A stretch of DNA of 64,000 bases from CBDDBK01 sp965225715 (lineage in GTDB: Bacteria; Bacteroidota; Bacteroidia; Cytophagales; Flammeovirgaceae). Shown in pieces: positions 27,001-34,760 of the stretch (its first letter is position 1; every line of letters begins with the position of its first letter). The notes beneath the pieces are model-generated. The model was not told the DNA's origin and searched no databases. It worked only from the letters and a program-made list of their open reading frames with translations. The stretch covers positions 310,001-374,000 of the forward strand of contig CBDDBK010000003.1 of the NCBI GenBank assembly GCA_965225715.1, written 5' to 3'. A program made the translations under genes and the position numbers.

Positions 27001-28338
27001 TTTTCAGAATTAAAAATAGTAAGTCCTGATAATGAAAATTTAATATTAATGCAAGCTCAAATACCGCATGGGGCTTTAATAAATGTCAAAGAAAATGATA
27101 CTGTTGAAAAAGGACAAAAACTTTGCCACTGGGACCCTTATAATACTGTTATATTATCTCAAAATGAAGGTATAGTCCGTTTCGAGTCTATTATAGAAAG
27201 TGTTACTTTTAGAGAAGAAATTGACGAACAAACAGGCTTTAAAGAAAAAGTTATTACAGAAACAAAAGACCGCACAAAAATTCCAACTATCGTTGTAGTT
27301 TCCGAAGATGGTACTGAAAAAAGCTACAATATGCCTGCTAATACTTATTTGGCTATTGAGGAAGGCGTACAGGTAAAGGCTGGTCAAATTTTAGCAAAAC
27401 GACCGCGCGCTTTAGGTAAAAATAGAGACATTACAGGTGGTTTGCCAAGAGTTACTGAATTGTTTGAAGCACGTAATCCTTCTAATCCGGCTGTTGTAAG
27501 CGAAATAGATGGTTATATTACTTATGGGGATATTAAGCGTGGGAATAGAGAAATTTTTGTTGGTAAAACAGAGACAGAATCAGGAAGAAAATATATGGTA
27601 TCGCTTTCCAAACATATTCTCGTTCAAGAAAATGATTTTGTCAAAGCGGGTACACCTTTATCTGATGGAGCGATTACTCCTACCGATATATTGGCTATTG
27701 AAGGTCCAAAAGCTGTACAAGAATACTTGGTTAATGAAATACAGGATGTTTACCGTCTGCAAGGGGTAAAAATTAGTGATAAACATATAGAGGTTATAGT
27801 GCGTCAAATGATGCAAAAAGTTCTAATAGTTAATAGTGGTGATACAACTTTCTTGCCGAATCAAGTTGTTGATAAATGGATTTTTAGAGAGCAAAATGAT
27901 GAGATTTTAGATCATAAAGCAGTAGTTGATTCCGGTGACTCTGCCAATTTAAAACCGGGTATGCTTATTAGTAATAGACGTTTAAGAGATGAAAACTCTA
28001 AATTGCGCCGTAAAGATCTTAAACTTATAGAAGTCAGAAACGCAGATCCAGCAGTTTCTAAACCAACTCTACAAGGAATTACTCAAGCCGCTTTAGATAC
28101 TGAAAGCTTTGTTTCAGCTGCTTCTTTTCAAGAAACCACAAAAGTTCTTAGTGAAGCAGCTATACAAGGTAAAGTAGATGACTTAAAAGGTTTAAAAGAA
28201 AACGTTATTGTTGGGCATTTAATCCCTTCTGGAACTGGGGTTAGACGTTACCAAAGTATACGTGTTAGCTCTAAAGAAGAATATGAATCTTTAAAAAAGA
28301 CATCTCATACTAAAACAGCTCAAAAGAAAACAGCTTAA
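24037..28338 (+). CDS. rpoC: DNA-directed RNA polymerase subunit beta'
   Basis: 1433 aa, the normal length for this phylum. The zinc-binding cysteines are in 'CYCGKYKRIRYKGIVCDKCG' (about 67-85). The catalytic magnesium motif 'NADFDGDQM' lies near residue 471. The bridge helix/trigger loop region has 'QSIGEPGTQLTLRTFHVGG', and a second zinc site is 'CETQRGICVKCYG'. The whole reading frame is intact, so this is the functional beta' subunit. What is odd is the context: rpoB, which precedes rpoC in nearly all bacteria, is absent. Upstream is purB across a 486-bp spacer with a family A repeat, so rpoC must have its own promoter. A weak palindrome follows the stop. Confidence 0.98.
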   Translation: MILRKNKKITSDFTKIIIGLSSSEVILEHSHGKVQIPQTINYRTYKPEIGGLFCERIFGPVKDWECYCGKYKRIRYKGIVCDKCGVEVTEKKVRRERMGHIELVVPVAHIWYFRSLPNKIGYLLGLPSKKLDLIIYYERYIVIQEGILEGEAKKLQFLTEEEYLDLLSKLPPENQKLPDEDPQKFIAGMGAEAIKKLLSVIDLEELSASLRHSAANDTSQQRKSESLKRLRVVEAFRESNKHMENRPEWMIVQMIPIIPPELRPLVPLDGGRFASSDLNDLYRRVIIRNSRLKRLMDIKAPEVILRNEKRMLQEAVDALFDNSRKANAVRGESNRPLKSLSDVLKGKQGRFRQNLLGKRVDYSGRSVIVVGPELKLHECGLPKHMAAELFKPFVIRKLIERGIVKTVKSAKKIVDRKDAIVWDILEDILKGHPILLNRAPTLHRMGIQAFQPKLIEGKAIQLHPLVCTAFNADFDGDQMAVHVPLSHEAILEGTLLMLASHNILNPASGNPITVPSQDMVLGLYYLTKGELIDDNQKMPIFYGAKEAIIAYNEKKIALHDNIKLRTKVRDEKTGKLQTQIIQTVVGLVLFNEVVPKEAGYINKLLTKTELQKVISYVLKIVGMKRASEFLDDIKDIGFQMAYKGGLSFGLNDVIIPSVKEEIIEEAKKEVTVVINNYEMGLITDNERYNQIIDIWTRLNVNLTETLMNQMEKDKKGFNSVYMMMHSGARGSREQIRQLGGIRGLMAKPRKNLQGSIGEIIETPILSNFKEGLDVLEYFISTHGARKGLADTALKTADAGYLTRRLVDVSQDVITNEDDCGTLRGLVVKALKQNDEIIEPLGERILGRVAVHDIYNPLNDELIVESGELIEEDIVAKIEQTPIESVEIRSALTCETQRGICVKCYGRNLATNRLVQIGESVGIIAAQSIGEPGTQLTLRTFHVGGIASNVAVEAAIEAKFQGKIILENIRTLDASIFTGNEGEQIVMSSFSELKIVSPDNENLILMQAQIPHGALINVKENDTVEKGQKLCHWDPYNTVILSQNEGIVRFESIIESVTFREEIDEQTGFKEKVITETKDRTKIPTIVVVSEDGTEKSYNMPANTYLAIEEGVQVKAGQILAKRPRALGKNRDITGGLPRVTELFEARNPSNPAVVSEIDGYITYGDIKRGNREIFVGKTETESGRKYMVSLSKHILVQENDFVKAGTPLSDGAITPTDILAIEGPKAVQEYLVNEIQDVYRLQGVKISDKHIEVIVRQMMQKVLIVNSGDTTFLPNQVVDKWIFREQNDEILDHKAVVDSGDSANLKPGMLISNRRLRDENSKLRRKDLKLIEVRNADPAVSKPTLQGITQAALDTESFVSAASFQETTKVLSEAAIQGKVDDLKGLKENVIVGHLIPSGTGVRRYQSIRVSSKEEYESLKKTSHTKTAQKKTA

Positions 28339-28348
28339 TTGTCTTAAT

Positions 28349-28366
28349 TAAAAGATTAATCTTTTA
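28349..28366 (+). terminator. Palindrome after rpoC
   Basis: TAAAAGATTAATCTTTTA is a perfect 18-bp palindrome 10 bp past the rpoC stop. It is all weak pairs apart from two G-C pairs and has no loop, so a terminator role is tentative. Confidence 0.3.
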
Positions 28367-28379
28367 GATGACCTTTCTA

Positions 28380-28474
28380 TATAAGTCATGTTACTTGAAA
28401 AAAAGACTTTTAGAGGTTTTAAAAACTCATTGATTAAAAATGAATATTTCTGGGATAATAATAGTATTGCTATA
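28380..28474 (+). repeat. Family A repeat
   Basis: TATAAGTCATGTTACTTGAA ... AATAATAGTATTGCTATA, 95 bp, beginning 41 bp after the rpoC stop. Confidence 0.7.
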
Positions 28475-28532
28475 GATTTGGGTAATAAGAGGGGTTGGAG
28501 ACAAAAAAAGAATTTCTGGCCTCTTCTTATTA

Positions 28533-28626
28533 TATAGTCATTTCGGATAAAATTAGGATTTTTTAGATATTTAAATCATTGACAATCAGAAAATATTATC
28601 TCCTTATTTTTAATAGCAAGGCTATA
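28533..28626 (+). repeat. Family A repeat
   Basis: TATAGTCATTTCGGATAAAA ... TTTTTAATAGCAAGGCTATA, 94 bp. It is the second copy in the same 363-bp spacer; its core ATCATTGACAATCAGAAAAT matches the copy at 16242 in reverse. Confidence 0.7.
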
Positions 28627-28701
28627 TATTTATATACTTTTTTATTCTTAACCTTTGTAAAAGTAAACCAGTACCATTAAAAAATATTTAAACTATTGAT
28701 A

Positions 28702-28968
28702 ATGAGTAAAATAATGCCCTTAGACATTTTATCTAGTATAAAAGGAGCAAAATCATCTAAAGCAATTGAAAAATTATTTCAAGATATTAAAAATAACCAT
28801 TTTGATTTAGATCCTAATTCCTTAAATTTTGACTCTAAAACCTATGATCTTGAGTCTTTAAGAGATGATGAAATTATTGAAAGCTCTGAATTAGAGAAAT
28901 TACTTATCAAAAAAAATTTTCCAAAATCTAAGAATGATTATCTTGTTGTCAACAAAGTGATTGATTAA
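28702..28968 (+). CDS. Small hypothetical protein
   Basis: 88 aa from ATG 28702; the TTG two codons upstream is less likely. It is acidic and lysine-rich with no signal peptide or membrane segment. Helical pieces: 'MPLDILSSIKGAKSSKAIEK' and 'ELEKLLIKKNFPKSKNDYLV'. It lies 44 bp before the metallophosphatase ATG and may be co-transcribed with it. I do not recognise a family; it is not the DUF3467 protein often found after rpoC in this phylum. Confidence 0.45.
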   Translation: MSKIMPLDILSSIKGAKSSKAIEKLFQDIKNNHFDLDPNSLNFDSKTYDLESLRDDEIIESSELEKLLIKKNFPKSKNDYLVVNKVID

Positions 28969-29012
28969 TTAAAAAAACAGGATTATTGATTCTTAATTCC
29001 AAATTAAGTTTC

Positions 29013-29720
29013 ATGTTAAATATAACCTATTCTATCCCAACTACTCAAGGTCGCCGTTTTGTCATAGCCGATATACATGGTTGCTTTCAACCATTACAGT
29101 CCCTTATACAAGAACAAATTAATCTTCAAAAAACCGATCAAATCTTTTTATTAGGCGATTATATAGATAGAGGCTATTTTTCAAAAAAAACATTAGATTA
29201 TATTATTGATCTTCAAAATCAAAACTACAAAGTCTATCCTCTGAGGGGTAACCATGAACAAGAATTATTGAACGCTGTTAATAAAATCGATAAAAGGTAT
29301 ATATTCAAGCACTTATCTCATTTCAATAGCCTTGATTTGTATAGACCAGATAATGAACTCGGCATTAGCAGAACACATTTTAACTTTCTAAATCATTTGC
29401 CTTATTATTTTGATTTAGGTGATTTTTATCTTGTCCATGCTGGCTTTAATTTCAATTGCCCAAACTATCTAAAAGATGATAATGCTATGCTTTGGACTAG
29501 ACAGATGACTAAATTACCAAATCATTTAAAAGGTAAAAAAGTTGTTATCGGACATACACCAACGCCCTTGTGGTATATCAAACGCAGTATAAAAAGACAA
29601 GAGGATATTATTAATTTGGATAATGGTTGTGTTTTTGCAGGAATCAGAGAAGATTTAGGAAATTTATTGGCATTGAATCTTGATAATTTCCAGCTGTTTG
29701 AATCGCCAAATAGGGCATAA
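29013..29720 (+). CDS. Metallophosphoesterase of the PPP (Ser/Thr phosphatase) family
   Basis: 235 aa from ATG 29013, which fits the family N-terminus 'GRRFVIADIHGCF'; the upstream TTG 28986 adds nine unlikely residues. The metal-binding motifs occur in order: 'DIHG' (about 21-24), 'LGDYIDRG' (GDxxDRG), 'LRGNHE' (GNHE), a His in 'YLVHAGF', and 'VIGHTPTP' (GHTP). These coordinate two metal ions in PPP phosphatases and ApaH/PrpE-like enzymes. The substrate (phosphoprotein or dinucleoside polyphosphate) cannot be told. Cytoplasmic. Confidence 0.85.
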   Translation: MLNITYSIPTTQGRRFVIADIHGCFQPLQSLIQEQINLQKTDQIFLLGDYIDRGYFSKKTLDYIIDLQNQNYKVYPLRGNHEQELLNAVNKIDKRYIFKHLSHFNSLDLYRPDNELGISRTHFNFLNHLPYYFDLGDFYLVHAGFNFNCPNYLKDDNAMLWTRQMTKLPNHLKGKKVVIGHTPTPLWYIKRSIKRQEDIINLDNGCVFAGIREDLGNLLALNLDNFQLFESPNRA

Positions 29721-29802
29721 AATTATTTGAAGAAGTATACCATCATTTTAACTTTTTTTAAGCATTTAATACCATTTAATAATTAATATTTATAGGATAA
29801 AG

Positions 29803-29946
29803 CAGGGCTTTCTTATAAAAAAACAGTATAAAGAGTTTATTTATTGATAATAAATATTTTATAATATAAAATATTAAAGTCATATATAGTTTTTAAATTA
29901 TAAATCTTTTGATAATCAAATAGTTTTAATTTTTATAAGAAAACCT
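29803..29946 (+). repeat. Family B MITE-like element with flanking direct repeats
   Basis: 144 bp with inverted ends AGGGCTTTCTTATAAAAA (29804-29821) and TTTTATAAGAAAACCT (29931-29946). It is flanked on both sides by the 12-base direct repeat TATAGGATAAAG (29791-29802 and 29947-29958), which looks like a target-site duplication. The interior matches 669-790. No coding capacity. Confidence 0.65.
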
Positions 29947-30050
29947 TATAGGATAAAGTAGAATAGTGGAATATTTAAAGATATTAGTTTATATTATCCA
30001 ATTTTATGGTACGGTTCACAAATTCAGACATTAAAGCGAGTATTATATAT

Positions 30051-30086
30051 TATAGTCATCTCAAATAGCTATTTGAGATGACTATA
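30051..30086. repeat. 36-bp perfect palindrome made of two family A ends
   Basis: TATAGTCATCTCAAATAG followed directly by its exact complement. Each half equals the left end of family A (compare 22058). It is 39 bp upstream of the crtI ATG, so it could be a stem-loop in the leader, an operator-like dyad, or a terminator of the upstream gene. Confidence 0.7.
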
Positions 30087-30125
30087 TATTGGAAAAAAAA
30101 TTAAAAAAATCCTTTATATATTTTT

Positions 30126-31595
30126 ATGAAAATCACAATTATAGGTGCTGGAATAGCAGGATTAGCCGCCGCAGGTATTTTGGCTAAATCTGGTTTTGAG
30201 GTACTTGTTCTTGAAAAAAATAAAGACTTGGGCGGAAGAGCAAGGTGTTTTAAAGAAGATGGATTTTTCTTTGATATGGGACCAAGCTGGTATTGGATGC
30301 CCGATATTTTTGAACGTTTTTATACTATTTTTGGTAAAACCAGTCAAGATTTTTATCAACTTTCTCGCCTTAACCCCGCTTACCGAGTCTTTTGGCAAGA
30401 TAATACCATTTTAGATATACCTGATAATGAAGAAGATATTTGTTTAACTTTAGAAAAAATTGAACAAGGAAGCTACTCTAAAATTAAAAACTTTTTGCAT
30501 CAAGGAAAAATCAAATACCAAATTGGTATGCAAGATTTTGTATATAAACCTTGCCTATCCATCTCTGAATTTTTAAGTTTGAACATGCTAAAAAAGGCTT
30601 TTCAAATTGATCTTTTTCAGTCTATGGATAGACACATTAGAAAATTTGTAAAAGATGAAAACTTGATTCAACTTTTATCTTTTCCCACTTTGTTTCTAGG
30701 CGCTAGCCCAAAGACAACTCCAGCTTTATATAGCCTTATGAATTACGCTGATTTTTCTTTGGGTACTTGGTATCCCCAAGGAGGTATGAATAAAATTATT
30801 GAGGCTTTTACCCAGATTGCTAAAAGTCAAGGCGTAACCTTCAAAACAAATAGTCCTGTTAAGTCTTTTACTATTAAAAATAAAAATATAAGCGCATTAC
30901 AAACTGATTCCGAATATATTGAGACAGACTTAGTTGTTGGAACAGCTGATTATCACCATATTGAAGAGAATATATTAGAACCTAAATACCGAAGTTATTC
31001 GAATAAATATTGGCAAAAACGCGCCATGTCACCTTCCTGTTTTATTTATTATTTGGGTATAAATAAGAAAATAGAGGCTTTAAAACATCATAACTTATTT
31101 TTTGATTCTTCCTTCGATGCCCATGCCGAATCATTGTATAAAACTTTTACATTTCCTAAAAACCCTTTATTTTATGTATCTTGTACATCTAAAAGTGACC
31201 AAACTGCACCCAAAGGTTGCGAAAATTTATTTATTTTAATTCCCATAGCCGCAGGTTTAAAAGATACATCAGAATTACGAAATTATTATTTTGATTTGGT
31301 TATCAAGCGACTTGAAAAAAAAACCAAAACCAGTATAAAATCCCATATTATATTTAAAAAAAGTTATGCGCCTTCCAATTTTATCAAAGATTACAATGCT
31401 TTTAAAGGCAATGCCTATGGCTTGGCAAATACTTTAAAACAAACAGCCTTTTTAAAGCCTCGTATTAAAAGTAAAAAAATTAATAACTTGTATTATGCGG
31501 GGCAGCTAACAGTACCAGGTCCAGGACTACCCCCAGCTGTTATTTCTGGCGAAATTGTTGCTAAATATATTATTAAAAAAACTAAAACTTTATAG
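30126..31595 (+). CDS. crtI: Phytoene desaturase (CrtI-type)
   Basis: 489 aa, FAD-dependent desaturase converting phytoene to lycopene or a related carotenoid. The dinucleotide fold is 'ITIIGAGIAGLAAAGILAKS' (3-22), then 'LEKNKDLGGRARCF' and 'FDMGPSWYWMPDIF', the CrtI substrate-side signature. The C-terminal carotenoid-desaturase signature is 'NLYYAGQLTVPGPGLPPAVISG'. Length is normal. It usually pairs with crtB (phytoene synthase), which is not present here. It implies a pigmented cell. The stop TAG is contained in the TATAG end of a family A repeat (31591). Confidence 0.93.
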   Translation: MKITIIGAGIAGLAAAGILAKSGFEVLVLEKNKDLGGRARCFKEDGFFFDMGPSWYWMPDIFERFYTIFGKTSQDFYQLSRLNPAYRVFWQDNTILDIPDNEEDICLTLEKIEQGSYSKIKNFLHQGKIKYQIGMQDFVYKPCLSISEFLSLNMLKKAFQIDLFQSMDRHIRKFVKDENLIQLLSFPTLFLGASPKTTPALYSLMNYADFSLGTWYPQGGMNKIIEAFTQIAKSQGVTFKTNSPVKSFTIKNKNISALQTDSEYIETDLVVGTADYHHIEENILEPKYRSYSNKYWQKRAMSPSCFIYYLGINKKIEALKHHNLFFDSSFDAHAESLYKTFTFPKNPLFYVSCTSKSDQTAPKGCENLFILIPIAAGLKDTSELRNYYFDLVIKRLEKKTKTSIKSHIIFKKSYAPSNFIKDYNAFKGNAYGLANTLKQTAFLKPRIKSKKINNLYYAGQLTVPGPGLPPAVISGEIVAKYIIKKTKTL

Positions 31596-31662
31596 CAATA
31601 CTACTTGAAAACATGTTGATTTAAACGTAAATATTTCCAAGATAAAAATAGTATTGCTCATA
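31591..31662 (-). repeat. Family A repeat (short form) overlapping the crtI stop
   Basis: TATAGCAATACTACTTGAAA ... ATAAAAATAGTATTGCTCATA. The opening TATAG provides crtI's stop codon. Unlike most copies, both ends resemble the GCAATACT type, so the inner part may be rearranged. Confidence 0.55.
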
Positions 31663-31717
31663 ATCAACACCGCTGTAACACCAAAAAATCCTTTTTTTTA
31701 TTTTAACAACTACCAAT

Positions 31718-33409
31718 ATGAGCAATAAAGCTATTATAAATTACTTAAAATTCATCAGTAAAATCTTTGAACTTATTGATTTTCAAAATTCTGATTCTCA
31801 AACTATTCCAAAAGTTATAAAAATTTTAGAAAAATTAAAACAGACTGTTTCTTTAAAAAATTTTACAATAGAAGACTTTAAAAACTTAGGTTTAGATGAA
31901 AATTTGGCTTCAAAGGTCTACATTTTAGCCCAAGGCGAGGTGGTTAAAGAGTGGAAAAATTGTCAAAAAAATATTCCAAAAGATATTATTAAGATGTTGA
32001 AAATTAGAGGACTTGGAGCCAAAAAAATTAAAGTATTATGGAAAGAATTTAATATTACATCTTTAAAAGAATTATATACTTGGGCTTTGGAAAAAAAACT
32101 ATCTAAAGTACCAGGTTTTGGAGAAAAAAGCCAACTTAATATTATCGAAGAAATTCTATTTTTTCAAAAAAATGAACATAAATTACCCTATTATAAAGCC
32201 GAAAAAATTGCTAAAATTTTACTAAATAATATAGAAAAAGTACCTGAAATAGAGCAAGTCAGTATAAGTGGACAACTACGAAGATTATTGCCTGTCATTG
32301 ATAAAATTCAGTTCGTTGTTATTTGTCCCTCTTTTAGACTTTTGGAAAAAAACTTAGCTCCATTAGAAAATATTATTTACCAAAAAGAAAAAAGCAGTCC
32401 TTTTGCTTGGCGAGGCTATTACTCAGAAAACCATTGTCCAATAGAAATTAAAATAACCCAGTCAAAGTCTTTTATAAGCGACTTATTTATCAATTCTGCC
32501 GATCCTGATTATTTAAAAAAACTTCAGATAAACGATTCTTCTTTGTTAGCTGCGGTCAAAAATAAGCATTTTGAAAACGATCACGATTTATATCAATCTA
32601 ATGGTTTAGCATTTTCTGTCCCGGAAAGACGGGAAGGTGTCTTATTAAGAAATAAGTTCAAACCAGAACCAAAAATACTAGTTCAAAATAAAGATTTAAA
32701 AGGTATTTTACATGCCCACAGCACCTACAGCGATGGAGAAGCCAGTTTGGAAACTATGGCTAAGCATTGTCAAAAACAGGGTTATCAATATTTAGGCATC
32801 ACAGACCATTCGGTTTCTGCTTATTATGCGGGTGGCTTAAATAGCGAACAAATTAAAACCCAACACCGTGAAATAGACTTTTTAAATAAAGAATTAGCAC
32901 CTTTCAAAATATTTAAAGGTATTGAATCTGACATACTCACAGATGGAAACTTAGATTATCCTACTAATATTTTAGAAAGTTTTGATTTTGTTATTGCTTC
33001 CATTCATAGTTCTTTAGATATGGACGAAGGCAGAGCTACTGAACGTTTATTAAGAGCTATTCAAAATCCTTACACGTCTATTTTAGGGCATCCGACAGGA
33101 CGTTTACTCCTAAAAAGAAAAGGTTATCCCATCGATTTTAAAAAAATTATCGACGCCTGTGCCAAGCAAAAAGTAATTATTGAAATTAATGCTAACCCTT
33201 TGCGTTTAGACCTCGATTGGACTTGGATTCCTTACGCTCTGGCAAAAGGAGTACAACTTTCTATTAATCCCGATGCCCACAGCTTAGAAGATATAGAAAA
33301 TATGCGTTATGGGGTAAATATGGCAAGAAAAGGTGGAACAGAAGCTAATAATATTTTAAATACGCTTGATAAAAATCAAATAGAGAATGTTTTTAAAAAT
33401 AAAAGATAG
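31718..33409 (+). CDS. PolX-type DNA polymerase/PHP phosphoesterase (polymerase site probably altered)
   Basis: 563 aa. Helix-hairpin-helix segments occur near 85-150 (KMLKIRGLGAKKIKVLWKEF and LSKVPGFGEKSQLNIIEEIL). A family X palm-like stretch follows, 'VSISGQLRRLLPVIDKIQFV'. The C-terminal PHP domain is complete, with metal ligands in 'LHAHSTYSDGEASLETMAKH', 'GITDHSVS', 'EINANPLRLDLDW' and 'NPDAHS'. PHP domains of bacterial PolX give 3'-5' exonuclease or AP-site activity in base excision repair. The palm's DxD catalytic pair, usually 'GDxDxLV', reads 'IDKIQFV', lacking the second Asp. So the phosphoesterase is likely active and the polymerase perhaps not. Confidence 0.87.
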   Translation: MSNKAIINYLKFISKIFELIDFQNSDSQTIPKVIKILEKLKQTVSLKNFTIEDFKNLGLDENLASKVYILAQGEVVKEWKNCQKNIPKDIIKMLKIRGLGAKKIKVLWKEFNITSLKELYTWALEKKLSKVPGFGEKSQLNIIEEILFFQKNEHKLPYYKAEKIAKILLNNIEKVPEIEQVSISGQLRRLLPVIDKIQFVVICPSFRLLEKNLAPLENIIYQKEKSSPFAWRGYYSENHCPIEIKITQSKSFISDLFINSADPDYLKKLQINDSSLLAAVKNKHFENDHDLYQSNGLAFSVPERREGVLLRNKFKPEPKILVQNKDLKGILHAHSTYSDGEASLETMAKHCQKQGYQYLGITDHSVSAYYAGGLNSEQIKTQHREIDFLNKELAPFKIFKGIESDILTDGNLDYPTNILESFDFVIASIHSSLDMDEGRATERLLRAIQNPYTSILGHPTGRLLLKRKGYPIDFKKIIDACAKQKVIIEINANPLRLDLDWTWIPYALAKGVQLSINPDAHSLEDIENMRYGVNMARKGGTEANNILNTLDKNQIENVFKNKR

Positions 33410-33512
33410 CTGGAAAAATATTTAAAAGTTCCCTAAATCCTCTAAAAAAGTTATATTGGTGATTTTTAGCGTTTATAATTGATTTAATTAGCCATTTTTA
33501 AAATAAATAATC

Positions 33513-33900
33513 ATGAAGGTTCTTTTAATTTTTCTGTCGATCATATTTTTCTCGTTTACTACTTTTGGTCAAGATTGTTCGTCTTTTGAGAGTATAAAGA
33601 CCCAAATAGAAGCGACAAACAATTCCTTAGAAAAACCAAAAAAATTCAAAAACAAGTGGCTTCTATCAACCAAAACTAAAAGAAAGCAATACAAAAATTG
33701 ATTTGTCGGATCTATCCTATTTAGACAATATGCCGACATTTTTTGGTGACGGTATAGAAATAACAACCTTAGATAATGAAGCCTATTATTTAACAAAAGA
33801 AGATCTATTTGGGTTTTTGGCAGGCTTTAAATCAAAATTAGGTGGGGCAATAAAAGCCGGACGAGACAAAAAGCTGGAGATTTTAAATCGCAATCAATAA
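33513..33900 (+). pseudogene. Secreted protein gene with a frameshift in an A7 run
   Basis: A signal peptide (KVLLIFLSIIFFSFTTFGQD) starts at ATG 33513 and the frame ends at 33701. A neighbouring frame reads without stops from just after the run of seven A (33638-33644): KNSKTSGFYQPKLKESNTKI, then DLSDLSYLDNMPTFFGDG, to the stop at 33900. Joined, they give about 129 aa with coherent composition. The break may be a true mutation, a phase-variable homopolymer or a sequence error. No family recognised. If the shift is real, only a 62-aa signal-bearing stub is made. It opens the accessory island. Confidence 0.6.
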
Positions 33901-33910
33901 TCATTTTTCA

Positions 33911-33956
33911 TACGCTTTGTTTTTCAATTGGTATACGTTTTGTTTTTCAATTGGTA
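33911..33956 (+). repeat. Tandem repeat, 2 x 23 bp
   Basis: Two adjacent 23-base units (TACG(C/T)TTTGTTTTTCAATT plus GGTA) differ at one position. They lie between the frameshifted gene and the small gene that follows, overlapping the latter's possible TTG start. Confidence 0.8.
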
Positions 33957-34172
33957 TTAGGCGCAGACAAACCCGAAGAAAATATGAAACTCTACATCGT
34001 ATTGACCAAAGATGAAATCCGATTTCCCGACGAACCCATTCAAAAAGGCGGAACCTGCGCCGAAAAAGCCTTTATAGAAACCCAATTGGAACGTTTCGGA
34101 AATTGGATCACTAATATCGCCAAAAACAAACGATGGGTCAGCCAGCATAATTTTCTGCTTACTAATCATTAA
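33951..34172 (+). CDS. Small hypothetical protein with foreign-looking codons
   Basis: 73 aa from TTG 33951, or 62 aa from ATG 33984 ('MKLYIVLTKDEIRFPDEPI'), the likelier start. No signal peptide. 'KGGTCAEKAFIETQLERFGN' is helical; the C-terminus 'KNKRWVSQHNFLLTNH' is basic. Its codons (CCC, GAC, GGC, TGC, GCC) are more GC-rich than in the housekeeping genes, as in the coiled-coil genes directly downstream. I do not recognise it. It may be the tail of a decayed gene, since the frame is open further upstream without a good start. Confidence 0.4.
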   Translation: MVLGADKPEENMKLYIVLTKDEIRFPDEPIQKGGTCAEKAFIETQLERFGNWITNIAKNKRWVSQHNFLLTNH

Positions 34173-34237
34173 ACCGTTTCAAAACCCTTTAATTGGATAC
34201 TGTAAAAAATTATTTATTAATCATTATTTCATTAAAA

Positions 34238-34759
34238 ATGGCTTTAACTTCTGATCAAAAAAAAGACATAGAACAAGTCGTCTTTAGCGTTGTCAAACAA
34301 CACTTTAAAAAGCCCCCTGCCTCTGCTCAATTCAACGGCTTGAGTTATGATCGAACCTTACTAGAACGTATTGTCCGGGTAGAAGAGCGTATAGAGGGTC
34401 TCACGGTGTTGATAAAACAAACCATGAACTTTATGGAGAAACGCTTCGAAGCTATGGAGAAACGCTTTGAAGACATAAATAGACGCTTCGAAGCTATGGA
34501 AAAAACCACTGATAAACGCTTTGAAGCTATGGAAAAAGCTATGAACAAACGCTTTGAAGCCGTAGATAAACGTTTTGAAGCCGTAGATAAACGCTTTGAA
34601 GCCGTAGATAAACGCTTTGAAGATATGAACAAACGCTTCGAAGATATGAACAAACGCTTCGAAGACGTAAATAACCGTTTTAAAACCACTCAATGGATGA
34701 TAGGCATCGGTTTTACCTTGATGGGAATTTTTATGGCTATGCTCAAATTATTTGCTTAG
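34238..34759 (+). CDS. Heptad-repeat coiled-coil membrane protein (Bdr/DUF1640-like), copy 1
   Basis: 173 aa from ATG 34238. A conserved N-terminal segment (about 1-60, ALTSDQKKDIEQVVFSVVKQ, LLERIVRVEERIEGLTVLIK) leads into near-perfect heptads of the form K-R-F-E-A/D-x-x (KRFEAVDKRFEAVD), forming one long parallel coiled-coil. One C-terminal transmembrane helix follows, 'GIGFTLMGIFMAMLKLFA'. The layout is that of Borrelia Bdr and DUF1640-type proteins: cytoplasmic rod, tail-anchored in the inner membrane. Function unknown. Compared with copy 2, it is one heptad (7 aa) shorter, and the order of heptad variants differs. The DNA repeats are 21 bp and should recombine readily. Confidence 0.7.
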   Translation: MALTSDQKKDIEQVVFSVVKQHFKKPPASAQFNGLSYDRTLLERIVRVEERIEGLTVLIKQTMNFMEKRFEAMEKRFEDINRRFEAMEKTTDKRFEAMEKAMNKRFEAVDKRFEAVDKRFEAVDKRFEDMNKRFEDMNKRFEDVNNRFKTTQWMIGIGFTLMGIFMAMLKLFA

Positions 34760-34760
34760 T

